DNA of 64,000 nt, taken from positions 134,657,501-134,721,500 of the forward strand of contig NC_092343.1 in the NCBI RefSeq assembly GCF_046630445.1. The letters run 5' to 3'. The notes under the pieces were generated by a model. The model saw only the letters and a program-made list of their open reading frames with translations. It had not been told where the DNA came from and ran no database searches. A program made the translations under genes and the position numbers. Position 1 is the stretch's first letter, and each line of letters opens with the position of its first letter. The stretch is from Rutidosis leptorrhynchoides. Lineage: Eukaryota; Streptophyta; Magnoliopsida; Asterales; Asteraceae. Of this stretch, positions 1-14,285 are shown in pieces.

Positions 1-286
1 TATTCAACAATCATCTTTTCCTTTAGATCGGCCCAAGAGAGGGCATGAGCTTCATCGGTACCCACCGATTGAACATAGGTGTTCCACCATGTTAGAGCAA
101 TTCCGGAGAAAGTGTGAGTGGAGTATTTGACCTTGTCTTGGTCCCGACAACCGCTTATGCTAAAGACGGCTTCCGTTTGCTCAAACCATCGGGTGAGCAC
201 GACCGGTCCCCCGGTTCCATCAAAAGTGTGAGGTTTGCACCCCATGAAAGCTTTATAGGAGCATCCCTCGTTTGAGTTTCCGGCTC

Positions 287-328
<42 letters not shown>

Positions 329-449
329 GGTTGTTATTATTATTGTTGTTGGATGAGTGACCGGCCATGGCCGCATCTACGGCGGTAGCTATCATCCGTT
401 CGAGAGCTTGTTCGGGAGTTTCATTGCGGCGTACACGACGAGGAGCCAT
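1..449 (-). CDS. gypsy A Gag, N-terminal part, truncated by the window edge
   Basis: The ATG is at 449-447 and the frame is open to base 1, giving 149 codons with no stop. The protein starts MAPRRVRRNETPEQ, then has an asparagine run of about 20 residues encoded by the (GTT)n tract. It continues into the conserved retrotransposon gag region, with CSYKAFMGCKPHTF followed by GGPVVLTRWFEQ and later LTWWNTY. This matches the capsid N-terminal region of plant Ty3/gypsy Gag, which forms the virus-like particle. The same motif block occurs in gypsy C at 57510-57690. The part present is intact, but activity of the whole element cannot be judged. Confidence 0.85.
289..352. repeat. (GTT)n microsatellite inside gypsy A gag
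   Basis: About 20 nearly perfect GTT/GTG units. On the minus strand they read AAC/AAT and encode the polyasparagine run in Gag, so the length can vary without breaking the frame. Confidence 0.9.
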
Positions 450-858
450 TGTTCCTTCAAGACACAAGAATATCATTGATTAGTATTCTCAATAATACTA
501 ACCGTGATATAGAATAAAGATAAAGAGAAGTTTTTCCTCGACTCGCCTTAAATTCTTTATGTCATAATGTCGGAACGTTCATATGAGTCACCGTAATATA
601 ATCCCGGAAATTATATTACCCTGATTCATATGTGCATTCGACATCATTTCATATAGTCAAGGTGGCGCGTCAATCAAATTAAACAACGTGAGATTAAGAT
701 GAACTAAGAGTAGATATGAGTAGAAGCGTTCGAGTATAAATGCACAAGTAGTCAAGTAATTCCTACTTCAAGTCTATATGCCGGTTGTAGTCTAGACTCA
801 CCAATGTACCCTATGACTCGAGGTTGACACCAATGAACTCTAAATCCCTACAACCAAC
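450..858 (-). other. gypsy A 5' leader
   Basis: Noncoding stretch between the PBS and the gag ATG. No convincing ORF was seen. It should be the untranslated leader holding packaging signals, by position only. Confidence 0.6.
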
Positions 859-870
859 GCTCTGATACCA
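859..870 (-). other. gypsy A primer binding site (initiator tRNA-Met)
   Basis: The minus strand reads TGGTATCAGAGC, the standard plant complement to the 3' end of initiator tRNA-Met. It lies two bases inside the LTR end at 873. Confidence 0.93.
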
Positions 871-872
871 TC

Positions 873-3230
873 TGTAGAGACCCGACCAAATTGTCATTGA
901 CGGCGCCGTCTACTTAGGTCCCGTTACATGGTCATAAGTCTTTAAAACAACGTTTGACCAAAAGATATGTCGCATTCATTTCAAATGTAAAGGTTGTTCA
1001 AGTTTACAAGAATAGTTCCACCACAAGTTACGATACAAAGTTTTAAGTACAAATGAAACTTATGCGACACAATTTAAAAGTATCCAAAAGACGCTCCATG
1101 TATGCATATATACTCGACATCCAATGCAAGTATCAAAATAATGAGCGGAAGCATGTATCATGTATCGTTCAAGGACCTGAGAAAAACATAGAAATCTGTC
1201 AACGAAAACGTTGGTGAAATCATAGGTTTAAGTAAGTAAGTACAAGTGAACCACAAGATTTGCATCAATGAAATAATAGTAATACATTCCAAAAGTTTAT
1301 TTCACGAGCACCCAATTATCAATGCTTAACATTTCCTTCCATTGAACCCCATCACATAGTGCTAGAACATACACTGTTTCTCGAAAATATATTTCATTCG
1401 TAAACGGTAGCGAACCGTTTGAATGAGGGTTTGTCAAACCCATATGGATCCATACAACATAAGTTCTCGCTTACACCCGGCAAGTGTAACTAATGATAAT
1501 CGAATTGAGGATTTTGTTCTAAACTCGTATGTAGAATGTTTGTTTTCCTGTACTTGTGTTCACTTAGTAAAGAAATGTTTATGTTTTCTCATCCCAAATG
1601 TAAGTTCAAAAAGAGTAAAAGTGGGACTATGATCTCACCTTGAATGCACGAGTAGTAAAGTACTTCAACAAGTAAATGTGTGCAAAGAACAATGCTAGTC
1701 TTGACCTAAACAAATAGGTTGTATCAATAACGATAGTCACGATTGGTCAAAGATGTTCAATTAGTCCTATGGCTCGTTACGACTCGATTAATATAGCATG
1801 TGAATCAATTTGTCAAGTTTCATGCACGATACAAGTAGTTAAGTATGTTAGAACGATTGTATAATCGTTTGGTTAAGTTTGACTAAAAGTCAAACTTGGT
1901 CAAAGTCAAAGTCAACGGGGTCGGGTCGGGTGTCCGACAATTTTCTCATGATGAGAAGTCATATACGAGCATAATAGTCAAGTTTCATGTTAATCAGAGT
2001 TACGGTTAAGCGGGAAACATTTTGGGAGCGTTTAAAAACAAGAAAGTTGGCCTGGGCCATTTGCGCGGTGCGCAATGGGTTGCGCGGCGCGCACCCATGT
2101 GCAATACCAGGTCAGAACTCGACCAAGGGAACCATTTATTTGGTTTTTCTGATTTGCGCGGTGCGCAGGTTCACGCGCGGCGCGCATAACCTGGGGAATT
2201 GCTGATTTGCAGAAAATAACTTAAGTAACGAACCAAAACTCATTTTAACATATTTCATGCACCGAAAACACTTAAAACGCACATCATATATCATGAGAAA
2301 GGTAATTTAACAAGGAGAATAACTAAACGCATTTACTCAATCAAAACCAAACAACTTATATCAAAATCACCATTAATGCTCATCATTTATTACTCCAAGT
2401 TCATAAATGCCATATTATGATTCGGTAAATTAATGCACATGTGTAATACGCCGTTTTGAAGATAATCAAGCATACAACACAACTAGACACTAACAATTAA
2501 CATTGCTAAGCATTTAATGCATCAAATATTCAATTTACTTTTATCAAACCCTAACCCAAAATCATAAAATCAACAATCTTGCTTATGAAACTAATCCATG
2601 TCAACCTACATACCAATTTGAAGCTAGTGATGTTAGGAACACAATTAAAACATGAACTTTCATCATCAACCAACATATGTACACCTAAAACTCAAGATTA
2701 AACAAGCATTCTTTCAATATGAGCTAGTTACGCCAAAATAGCAAGAACAAGTATACAAAACACATAATCATACTAGACTTGAGCCATAGACACTAATTAA
2801 CAACCTTTTTAACTCAAAACTCAAGAACACATAAAATTAGTGATTTTAGAAAGTTACCCAAATTTGATGAAGCCGGTATGGAATCGAAGAGGAGATTACG
2901 AGGAGTTCAAATATGTAATTTGTTTGGCCCGAAGCTTGATCGATTGAATATGGATGATGAATTGCTTTTTGATGAATTAGAGAAAAATATGAAAGTGTTG
3001 AAAAAAAAGAAAAAAGAAAATGAGGAAAGAGGTGGAAGATGGTTGACTAGTCAAGTGCTAGTCACCATTTTGGCATGTTGGCAAAACAAGTCCCTCTACT
3101 TCCAATCGGGTGCGTTAAATTACCTAAACAAGATAATTTAAAACGCGTATTAACGGGAGATGTTATAAACATATAACGGAGTTTAAAATAGGTAAACGGA
3201 AAAGTTGACGAAAAAAGGCGGGATGTTACA
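873..3230 (-). repeat. gypsy A 5' LTR (2358 bp)
   Basis: On the plus strand it begins TGTAGAGACCC next to the PBS and ends GGATGTTACA at the copia junction. In element sense it therefore runs TGTAACATCC...TCTACA, with proper TG/CA ends. It contains two pairs of GC-rich dyads near 2062-2185. No partner LTR lies in the window. Confidence 0.88.
2062..2185. other. two pairs of GCGC-GGY-GCGC dyads in the gypsy A LTR
   Basis: Four 11-13-bp inverted repeats with a 3-bp centre: TGCGC-GGT-GCGCA at 2062-2074, TGCGC-GGC-GCGCA at 2081-2093, TGCGC-GGT-GCGCA at 2155-2167, and GCGC-GGC-GCGC at 2175-2185. Start spacing within a pair is 19-20 bp. They form a CpG-dense island in an AT-rich LTR. The function is unknown. 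Confidence 0.8.
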
Positions 3231-5023
3231 GAAATGGTGAAAGGAAGATAGATTTTGAAGAGGTTCAAGATCAAATAGATGATACACAATTGGTTAACAC
3301 TAGCACTCAACATGAAAATGTTGAAAATGATCAAGTGGTTGATCAAAGTATACAAGACATTCGAAGATCTAGTAGGATTAGTAATCCTCCTGAGAGATAT
3401 GGTTTTCTCGTGGATGGTTGCTATACGGTTGATTTGGATGAACCCACAAACTACGAAGATGCTTTATCAAGGATTGATAAAGACAAATGGCAGGAAGCCA
3501 TGAACGCCGAGATGCAATCCATGTATGAAAACCAAGTTTGGGAACTTGTTGTGCAACCTCCTAGCTCCAAGCTAGTTGATTGCAAATGGCTTTTCAAGAA
3601 GAAAACCGACATACATGGAAACTTGGATACATACAAAGCTAGACTTGTAGCAAAAGGTTTTACTCAAACTCAAGGGGTTGACTATGATGAAACTTTCTCG
3701 CCTGTGGCAATGCTAAAGTCTATTAGGATATTATTTGCCATTGCTGCTCACTATGACTATGAAATATGGCAAATGGATGTCAAAACTGCTTTCCTAAATG
3801 GATATCTTGAGGAAGATGTCTATATGGTACAGCCCAAAGGTTTTGTTGATTCGAAACATCCTAAAAAGGTATGCAAGTTAAAGAAATCAATCTACGGATT
3901 GAAACAAGCATCTAGAATGTGGAATCATCGTTTTAATGAGGAGGCAAAGAAATTTGGCTTCATTAAAAATGGTGATGAAGCTTGTGTATACAAGAAAGCT
4001 AGTGGGAGCTCTGTTATGTTCCTCGTACTATACGTGGATGATATATTGTTATTTAGGAATGATATTACCACAATGCAAGGAGTCAAAACTTGGCTTAAAA
4101 GTTGCTTCTCCATTAAGGATCTTGGAGAAGCACAATATATATTGGGGATAGGGATCTATAGGAATAGATCCAAGAAATTGATAGGTTTGAATCAAAGTGC
4201 ATACATTGAAAAGATCTTGAAAAGGTTCAAGATGGAGTACTCTAAGAAAGGTTTGGTACCTATTCAAAAGGGAACACTTCTCAGTTCATCTCAGTGCCCC
4301 ACCACGAAAGATGAATAGGAGAGAATGAAGAAAGTCCCATATGTATCTGCTATTGGGTCAATCATGTATGCAATGATATGTACTAGACCGGACGTGTCAT
4401 GTGCTCTAAGCTTGAAAAGTAGATACCAGAATAACCCAGGAAACAGTCATTGGATTGCTGTTAAAAGTATATTGAAATACCTTAGGAGGACTAAGGATAT
4501 GTTTCTTATATACGGGTCTGGTGAGGAGGAACTCGCTGTAAAAGGTTACGTGGATGCGAGTTTCCAAACTGATCGTGATGATTCTCTATCACAATCCGGT
4601 TATGTCTTCACATTAAATGGAGGTGCGGTCTCTTGGAAGAGTTCAAAACAGGATGTTGTTGCATTATCCACTACAGAGTCGGAGTACATTGCCGCCTCAT
4701 TGGCAGCTCAGGAAGCTGCATGGATGAAGAAATTCATCGACGACTTAGGAGTTGTCCCTTCCATTCAGGACCCTCTTGAGATCTTTTGTGACAACGAGGG
4801 TGCGATTGCTCAAATCAAGGAACCTCGTGCTCACCAAAAGACCCGTCACATTGAGCGGAGATTCAACTACATAAGGGATGAAGTTGAAAAGGGAAAGATA
4901 TGTATTCGCAAAGTTCACACAGATCTTAACATAGCGGATCCACTCACGAAGCTCTTACATGGTGCAAAACATCAAGGGCATGTTAGTGCATTAGGGCTTC
5001 GATATTCTAGTGATTGGTCATGA
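3231..5023 (+). pseudogene. copia-1 polyprotein fragment: reverse transcriptase and RNase H, one nonsense codon
   Basis: A single frame from 3231 to 5023, broken only by a TAG at 4316-4318. The RT part has WLFKKKTDIHG, the VAKGFTQTQGVDYDETFSPV block, IWQMDVKTAFLNG and the catalytic YVDDILLF. The RNase H part has GYVDASFQTDRDD and ALSTTESEYIAA. In copia-2 the same codon is CAG (Gln), so the break is a C-to-T change. Listed as two ORFs (3290-4318 and 4325-5023), but the frame is continuous. Gag, protease and integrase are missing here because gypsy A separates them. It would not yield a full polyprotein. Confidence 0.92.
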
Positions 5024-5789
5024 TCTGTTTTAAGTATTGTAACGGAACGAAATGGTTCAAACTCATTAATATTATTATGGGTTAATTTATTTTGAGTTAT
5101 GTTCCTATTTTGCATATTTTATCCATGAATAAGCAATTATTCTAAATTCCGTAGTCGATCACATTTGTGGGAACAAGTGTGAGGTTTAGACTATTATGAA
5201 CTTGGATTGGTATACATTCAGGTTGAATGTGGGGCAAGGTTGCAACCAAGGTTCATAGATATTTGTGGGATGCAAATATTGGAAGACCCGCTCTCAAGAT
5301 TTACTAAATGGAGCCTTTGTGGTTGATCACATGTAATCTTGAGTAAAGGCGAATATCATCGTATCCTCTGACCTGAGATACATATTGGGTTCGGATATTC
5401 ACTAAGTATTATGCCTTGATTCTTTCCTTCGCTATTCTGAAATATGGTAGTTCATAAGGAAGAGCTCAGGTATAATGCATAGTGTATATCTAGGACATAT
5501 GTAGTCAAGATGGAATTTGTCCCTCTTATTCGTTGAGAGTCAGATGTCTAAGGCCTGATAAAGTTAAATCTAGAAGAGAGTGATCACTCTATGTCTCTTG
5601 GATTTAACATGACATATAGGATGAAAGGATATAATGAAAGATTCACCTATTCATATTCGAGATGGGAACTCAAAAAGGATGATGTTATTGAATGGCACAA
5701 AGTCATAACATATTGGGGGTGATGGACGGTCGTTAGGTGGTATCTGTCACTTGCATTAATTTCTTATGTTTCTCGTGCAAGTGGGAGAT
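5024..5789 (+). other. copia-1 3' noncoding segment with polypurine tract
   Basis: About 0.77 kb between the pol stop and the 3' LTR. The equivalent segment exists in copia-2 (31665-32432, opposite strand) and, degenerate, in copia-3 after 22394, so it is a family feature. The polypurine tract AAGTGGGAGA is at about 5779-5788, immediately before the LTR. Confidence 0.8.
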
Positions 5790-6880
5790 TGAAGGTATTT
5801 AGTATGCCCGAGAGACATATTAAATTAATGTGGCTAACATGTTATGATCCAAGTCGGGTCATACCCAATAACAAGCTTACCGACACCTTATATGTGTTTA
5901 TCTTATCGATTGGTTCGTTAAATAAATACGCGACACTTGAATTTTAGAAAATCGATTTTCTAAAACATTATCACTTGAGATAAATTATTTGGATAATTTA
6001 TATATAATTATTTATAGGTTTAAATAATTATATTGTGTTATATTTTATAAAAGGTTTTATAAAATATGCAAGTAACAAGATAAATACATAATGTATTTTC
6101 ACAAGTTTATAAAAATTGAATTTTTTTTATAAAAACAAAAGGGTGGCCGTTTTTTTTAAGGGTGGTCTTCAAGACACACATGCTCCCTTTTCTTGTTACT
6201 TGTGTTTACACAACTCCATAGACAAGCATGCTTGATACCTTTTAAAGACACACATGCAAGCATCTTTCTTGAAAGTAAAAAAAAAATACTAGTAAATACT
6301 CTCTTCATTTTTGGTCAAGGTGGTGAAAAATTCCAGCAGAAAAATAAGAGTGTTCTTGAGCTTTAGGAAGCTCATTTTCAAGTGTAAAAATCCTAACCAA
6401 TTTGTACAAGGTGTTGGTTAAAGGCTTGGGCTATAATCCCTTGAGGTCTCATTGTTTTGAGGCTTGCATTCACCATCAAATTAAGTCAGCTGCTGTTCGG
6501 TTTTTGAGCAGAAAAGAAAGTGAGTTTAAAGCTTGTGTTCAAGGTGTTTAAGGGTCCTAAATATTAGCAAGCTCAAGGGTGGTGTTGGAGCTTCAAAGGC
6601 TTGGAGTTTAACACACTTGAAGCATCAATTTGGAGGCTATTTTCACCATCATCTCCGTCAATTTTCTGCACATTTGAGTAGCCCTCAAACTTGGTTTTGA
6701 GGAGGTATGACACTCTTATCCTTTCTTGTTAATTAGTAAGCATCATTTCACAACTTGATCCAAGATGGGATTTAGCTTTAATTGGTTTAAAGATAACAAG
6801 TTAAATTGGTAATTTCACGCTTCCGTTTTATAATGATTCTTAAATGGTTTTAAGAGTTTCAAACTTGTTAAATCCCAACA
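5790..6880 (+). repeat. copia-1 3' LTR (1091 bp)
   Basis: Begins TGAAGGTATTTAG after the polypurine tract and ends AATCCCAACA. The start matches the LTR ends of copia-2 read on the minus strand. It is AT-rich and noncoding. Confidence 0.85.
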
Positions 6881-6886
6881 AATACT

Positions 6887-6930
6887 ACTACTAATAATAA
6901 TAATAAGATTAATAATAATAATATTAATCT

Positions 6931-7016
<86 letters not shown>

Positions 7017-7060
7017 TATAATAATAATAATAATAATAATATAAATAATAAATATAATAC
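6887..7060. repeat. (AAT)n microsatellite
   Basis: A long AAT/TAA tract with a few interruptions inside the family-B LTR. The equivalent LTR at 58310-62299 also has an (ATT)n tract, so this is part of the family architecture. Confidence 0.92.
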
Positions 7061-7503
7061 GGAATAATTGAAATGAAGAGATAGATGGAATGAATCGAAA
7101 CCAGTTTACGCTCGAGCTTTATTGGCGAATTCTGGACCCCACAATCTCCGTTACAGGTCATCCTGAATTAAAAACGTGGGCTGCCGAGTTTATATATTAT
7201 ATTATATTCTCGTGCATAGTTAACTTGTAATTTTTATTCCGATGACTTGTACGTTGTCGTTCGACTATCGTCTCGGTTTCGGTTTTTCGAACGACATTTT
7301 GTACGCTTAGAAAACTAGCATTTTAGGTTTCGCGATGTGTACCTTTATCAAAAATTAGACTTAATTATCGATAATTTATATTATAAGAAATGTTACTTGA
7401 ACGTTCGAGTGTTTTTGGTCATTTGTCTCGTTATTTATCAAACTATATTTAATAATATCAAAACGTTTTATGACTAAGTTAATATTATATTTTATCATTT
7501 TGT

Positions 7504-7506
<3 letters not shown>

Positions 7507-7560
<54 letters not shown>
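7507..7560. repeat. (AT)n microsatellite
   Basis: About 27 AT units inside the family-B LTR. The isoleucine/tyrosine ORFs across it are artefacts. Confidence 0.95.
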
Positions 7561-7563
<3 letters not shown>

Positions 7564-7722
7564 TATTCATTAAGAAATATAAATTTATACATATTATATA
7601 TGTTTGAAATATTTATCTAATAATATAATATTTAGTTTTACAAAATTAATTATATTTCAAAGTTCATTTATAATCGTTTAAATAATAGAAAATATTATGT
7701 CACATCACGTTTACGTTTTTGA

Positions 7723-7862
<140 letters not shown>

Positions 7863-8830
7863 AATTTATAATACAAAGCTTTAATTAAGTTCTTCAAACT
7901 TCGTAAACAAATTATCTTATAAAACGTTTTAATAATAAAGTTCTTTTTAAATTGAAAACGTTTTTGTACATTTGAAACTAAATCAAATAAATATGAAAAT
8001 TTGTTTTCCAAAACTAAATATATTTAAGAATCATTTTGTTAAAAGATTAAAATAATGAAAATCGTTATATCATAAAACATTTTAGAAAAGTAAAATTATA
8101 TATACTCGTAATAGGTTTCAAGTTTTTAAATTACAGTTTGTTGGTGAAGCGTAGGATAAAGTCCAATGGTTAATTAAATGTATGAAATTATTTTAAAGTA
8201 AAACGTCGATATACATAACTTGTCGATATCCAACATCTAAGTTATTTACACTCCACGTTCTTACTTTCGCATTAAATAAAACGAAAGCTAGAGTAGTTAT
8301 CTTATCAAAGTTACGAGGAAAAATATTGTAAAGAATAATTTGGAAATCAAATAGGAATCTTCAATAACCTTTGTCTAGTTACCGTTATTTGACACATTTG
8401 TTCTTACTTGTAAATCACATTACCAAATATTCCGAATACCGTCAAAAGAGAAAGATTTCTTAAATCAACGTGGAACTCACAACAGAGACCCGTAATCATA
8501 TCACAATGTATCTGATAATTCAATCATTTGATATTATCCTTTAATTCCGTCGATAAATATATTAAACATATATTGAATCAAATATGTTCATGTAAAGTAT
8601 TATACATCTAATACTTAGTTAACGTTTTAAATTAATATAACTATGTATTATATATATACATATCTATTTATACATAAATATTCGTGAATCATCGAGCACA
8701 GTCAAAGGGTGATTGATTACATGAACACAGTTCAAAATTTTTGAGATTACAGACTTTGCTTATCGTGTCGGAAACATTAATTATACAAAGATTAAGTTTA
8801 AATTTGGTCGTAAATTTCTGGGTCGTCACA

Positions 8831-9628
8831 TATTGATTGCACCCTACTTATTGCTAAGTTTCTTGTTCATCGCTTCTTGTTGCAAACATGAGGTGGTTTA
8901 TCGAAATGTAATATACCAGACAAGTAAAGTAGCGTGTCGCTTTTCAATACCGAGTTAGCTGTAGATGACACATACATTCTCAAAAAAGCAGAGACGTTTG
9001 GGTCCAAAGCCAAACAAGTTAGAACCAATTGCTCGGCGAGGTTAAATCCGGAGGTCTATTTAGAGTAATAGCTGGAGCATTGAGTATAATGGGTGAAAGC
9101 CTAAATTGCGTAGTCTGAAATGGTCATTTACTTTGATGGATGGTCCTTGTACAAAATGCCTGTTAAATAGTTATTCCATAAACATTAGAGCCTTTTGAGG
9201 CTAAATCCAAAACACGATAGCTACTAAAGTTACAATTAATGTAGGTTTGTTGATTATTGATTATTACAAGATATGTTATTGTGATTACATATTATGCTTC
9301 ATCCAACATAGCTAATCTAGATTAAGGATACAGATAAGTGTTTAAGTTAAACAATTTGTACTCAAGATAATTGTGTAGTGAACTTAAGAATTCTTGTCTA
9401 TGAGATTTGATTGGAATTTCATAACATAATATTTGTTTGAATGAATGCATGCTTGATTAGGTTTGTGAAGGGATAAAAGATATTAATCCATTGATAACAA
9501 CCATTATCTTAGTTATTTGCTTATGCTCTTTTGCTTAAATTGATAAAGTTTAAGTTTTGATTAGTTAAATAGTTTAATTTAGATTTTAGTTATTTGGCGT
9601 ATTTTAGTTTAAGTCAAATCAAAGTCTA
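8831..9628. other. intergenic, no gene seen
   Basis: AT-rich unique-looking sequence between the left transposon nest and the non-LTR element. No ORF or RNA gene could be supported. The last 15 bases are the left target duplication of the next feature. Confidence 0.5.
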
Positions 9629-9995
9629 CGGCTCTAGTTATTGAGTCGACAACAAGCGTCGATTTATTGGCGACTTGCCTGACTCATAGAGCCTACATTA
9701 AATTTCAGGCATGATGAAATTTGATTTTACTATTTTCATGACATCTCAATTTTATTTTTAATTTAATATATTTTTTTAAAAACTTTTTTCTACTTATTGG
9801 CCGGAGGTCTACTCGGAAGCAATCTCTTCATCTGTCAAAAAGAGAGAGGGATGACTTTCTCTAATTTTGAGAGTGTTTTCACTCTGGGTGAAGAAAAGAC
9901 TTGTCTTTATTCTCGGATAGGGGAAGGATTGTCTACATTTCACCTCCCTCATACACCACTTATTTGGTATTGAGTTTTGTTGTTGTTGTTGTTGT
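9629..9995 (+). mobile_element. short non-LTR retroelement (SINE or 5'-truncated RTE-type LINE) with (TTG)n tail
   Basis: A 367-bp insertion bounded by an exact 15-bp direct repeat, TCAAATCAAAGTCTA, at 9614-9628 and 9996-10010. It ends in GGTATTGAGTTTTG and a (TTG)n tract, the tail form seen on plant RTE-type LINEs and the SINEs that use them. The 5' end has a hairpin (GGCTCTA and TGAGTC arms against GACTCA-TAGAGCC at about 9630-9692). No clear Pol III A/B boxes were seen, so a truncated LINE is as likely as a SINE. Confidence 0.75.
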
Positions 9996-10010
9996 TCAAA
10001 TCAAAGTCTA

Positions 10011-10504
10011 AGAATTGCTTGCTTTCAGACCACAATCTCCCGTGAAACGAATCCCACAAACTCTAACTAGTTTAAGGTAATTAAGTTATTTTTGACGGGT
10101 ATTTCGGCACCCATCAGTGGGTTGGTTTTTGCGGTGAGGATCATTCTTGTAGCGGCTCGATGTGCTTTGGGGCATATTGGGTGTTTTGTTTTGTTACTCT
10201 AATTTTTGACGACTCAGCGGGCTATGCGTTCTCTCACTGGTTTTGTTGTTTTGTTGGAAATGGTTTAGGTGTTTCCGGATTTATGGTTTTAGTACATGTT
10301 ATGTTGTTGTTAGTTAGCTTTAATAATGTTTACCCACTTTGTTGGCGGTTGTTTGTTTATTTAGCTTAACTCGTTTGTTTCCCGTTTATGCGATTTGTTT
10401 TAGGCTAGATTTCATATTCCCGTTGATTCACTTTTGTACCTTGATGATCTTCGGATCCGTTATTATATATTGTTTTTCGCTAAATGTAAGCTAACTAAAA
10501 TCTT
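10011..10504. other. intergenic, no gene seen
   Basis: Contains a 69-codon open frame at 10160-10369 with no recognisable similarity, rich in Phe/Val/Leu and probably chance. Nothing else supportable. Confidence 0.45.
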
Positions 10505-10815
10505 TGGCATTGCTTCAATGGTACCGCGGTTACACTTGTGTACTCGCAGAGCTAGAGGTCTCGGGTTCGAGCCTCGTCACCCGCTCTAGGAATTGAAATA
10601 TATTCCTTGAAGGTGGCCCAAAGGGAAGGTTTTACCGACCCGCTCCGGGGCTAAGATCCGGCCCGCCTGCCCCTCGGGATGGTTAAAGGGTCTGATCCTC
10701 AGAGTGTGGTTCGGGTTTCCTGCCCGAAAGCGCGTGTGTGTGTGTGCAAATGATGACTAGGCTTCGGTCCGGACTGATGCAAGCTTGCCTTTCAAAAAAA
10801 AAAAAAAAAAAAAAA
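10505..10815 (+). mobile_element. tRNA-derived SINE with poly(A) tail
   Basis: An A-box-like segment TGGTACCGCGGT (10519-10530) and a B box GGTTCGAGCC (10564-10573) lie about 45 bp apart, as in Pol III promoters. They are followed by a GC-rich body unlike its AT-rich surroundings, a (GT)n run and a pure A tail (10794-10815). The body is about 0.3 kb. I could not find a clean target duplication, so the exact 5' end is uncertain. It lies just downstream of the 3' end of the alkenal reductase gene. Confidence 0.78.
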
Positions 10816-10996
10816 CCTTACTTGGGTGATATTAGGCTGCAAAGAGAGACTAAAAGTTTAGGTATGATAAAGGCGAAAGGCATAAAGTGTAAAATATAAT
10901 GGTCAACAACATGCTTTCTTTTGATGATATCTCTTACAAAATAAGGATAGAATTTGCACAAGTTTGATCACAAAATAAAGCCTAACAAAAGTTGAT

Positions 10997-13372
<2,376 letters not shown>

Positions 13373-13470
13373 TTTTTTCAACTGAACTAGTTTTTTTTTT
13401 ACCTTTTTCAGAATCAAAGCGAGTTTATATGATATACGTAGTAACAAAGTAAAATATGCATATATTTGCA

Positions 13471-13477
13471 TTATATA
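13471..13477 (-). promoter_or_regulatory. candidate TATA box of the alkenal reductase gene
   Basis: The minus strand reads TATATAA about 100 bases upstream of the ATG at 13372. This would give a 5' UTR of roughly 70 nt. Position and motif only; the region is AT-rich, so chance is possible. Confidence 0.4.
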
Positions 13478-13489
13478 CAGCATCTTGCA

Positions 13490-14276
13490 TAGGGTGTGTA
13501 TTATAGTTTACAATCAGATGAGGTCACTGTATACTTCACAATGATGTCATTTTATGCTTCACGTAGATGTCACTTTATACCATTGCATAAAGAAATTGTA
13601 TTTTTACTTTTAATTTTATTTATTTAATTATTATTTACGATTTAATATTGATATTGATTGATACACTAACGTGTCACTAATAATTACATTGTACAAACTA
13701 ATCAAGCACAAACACCAAACACAGCTTTTTATAACGGTTGCACCAAACCCAATTACAACCGAGCAATTCAAACGTGAAATCGCGACTATCTAAACTCGTG
13801 ACTCCGCGCATTTTATACCGAGGAACCGAAACAAGAAGGTAAATCCCTGACTCAAATTTGATATAGTGAAGTTGTGAAAATCTGATGTAAACCTAAGCAT
13901 CCCAAGACGCCTAAGAAGGTAAATCATTGAGTGACAATTATATTTAATGGTGCATGTGTAAGGGTAAGCAAGTATTATTCCTGATTTTGATTCGTTCAAT
14001 ATCTCATAATCACGAATTCCTAAACTTATAAAATTTGGGAGCGTCAGTTCTGTTGATTCCAAGAAATTGCATAGAAAATGACACATAAAGTCAAAATTGG
14101 ATGGCAAAAGTCCAATGTTCGAGTTTATATTCATATTGCAACTTGCAAAGTCAACTTAATTTGATCCTATCATCATTCAAATTCATATTCATATATATCT
14201 AAATCTAAACATTTTTATATGTAAGGGATAAAATCGCCTAATTCTGAACATAACCATCTACAGACAGAGAAACCAA
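13490..14276. other. intergenic region upstream of the alkenal reductase gene
   Basis: Lies between the reductase (minus) and the Mutator-like element. It should hold the reductase promoter and, beyond the element, that of the divergent kinase gene. A 114-codon minus-strand frame at 13790-14134 shows no recognisable domain and I do not support it as a gene. Confidence 0.5.
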
Positions 14277-14285
14277 TATCAACAA

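Larger units (their letters stand above)
1..3230 (-). mobile_element. Ty3/gypsy element A, 5' portion (gag, leader, PBS, 5' LTR); continues off the left edge
   Basis: Read on the minus strand, the order is 5' LTR (3230-873), a primer binding site, a leader of about 0.4 kb and gag, which runs off the window. The right LTR end reads TGTTACA on the plus strand, and copia coding sequence resumes in frame at the next base (3231), so this element was inserted into copia-1. The 5-bp target duplication cannot be checked because the other end lies outside the window. The PBS matches initiator tRNA-Met. The gag type and PBS fit a plant chromovirus-like gypsy lineage, which is inference. Confidence 0.85.
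3231..6880 (+). mobile_element. Ty1/copia element copia-1, 3' part (pol end, 3' noncoding, 3' LTR)
   Basis: It resumes mid-codon at 3231 where gypsy A ends, runs through RT and RNase H to 5023, then about 0.77 kb of noncoding sequence, a polypurine tract and a TG...CA LTR ending at 6880. It belongs to the same family as copia-2 (30713-47273): the protein is near-identical in the shared part. The 5' half lies beyond the window, displaced by gypsy A. The right-hand flank is AATAC (6881-6885). It is inserted in a family-B gypsy LTR. Confidence 0.9.

Noticed and set aside
2878..3141. 87-codon ORF (+)
   Set aside because: It lies inside the gypsy A LTR, antisense to the element, with low-complexity Lys/Glu and no known domain.
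13790..14134. 114-codon ORF (-)
   Set aside because: No recognisable motif, biased composition, intergenic position; length is possible by chance in a window this size.
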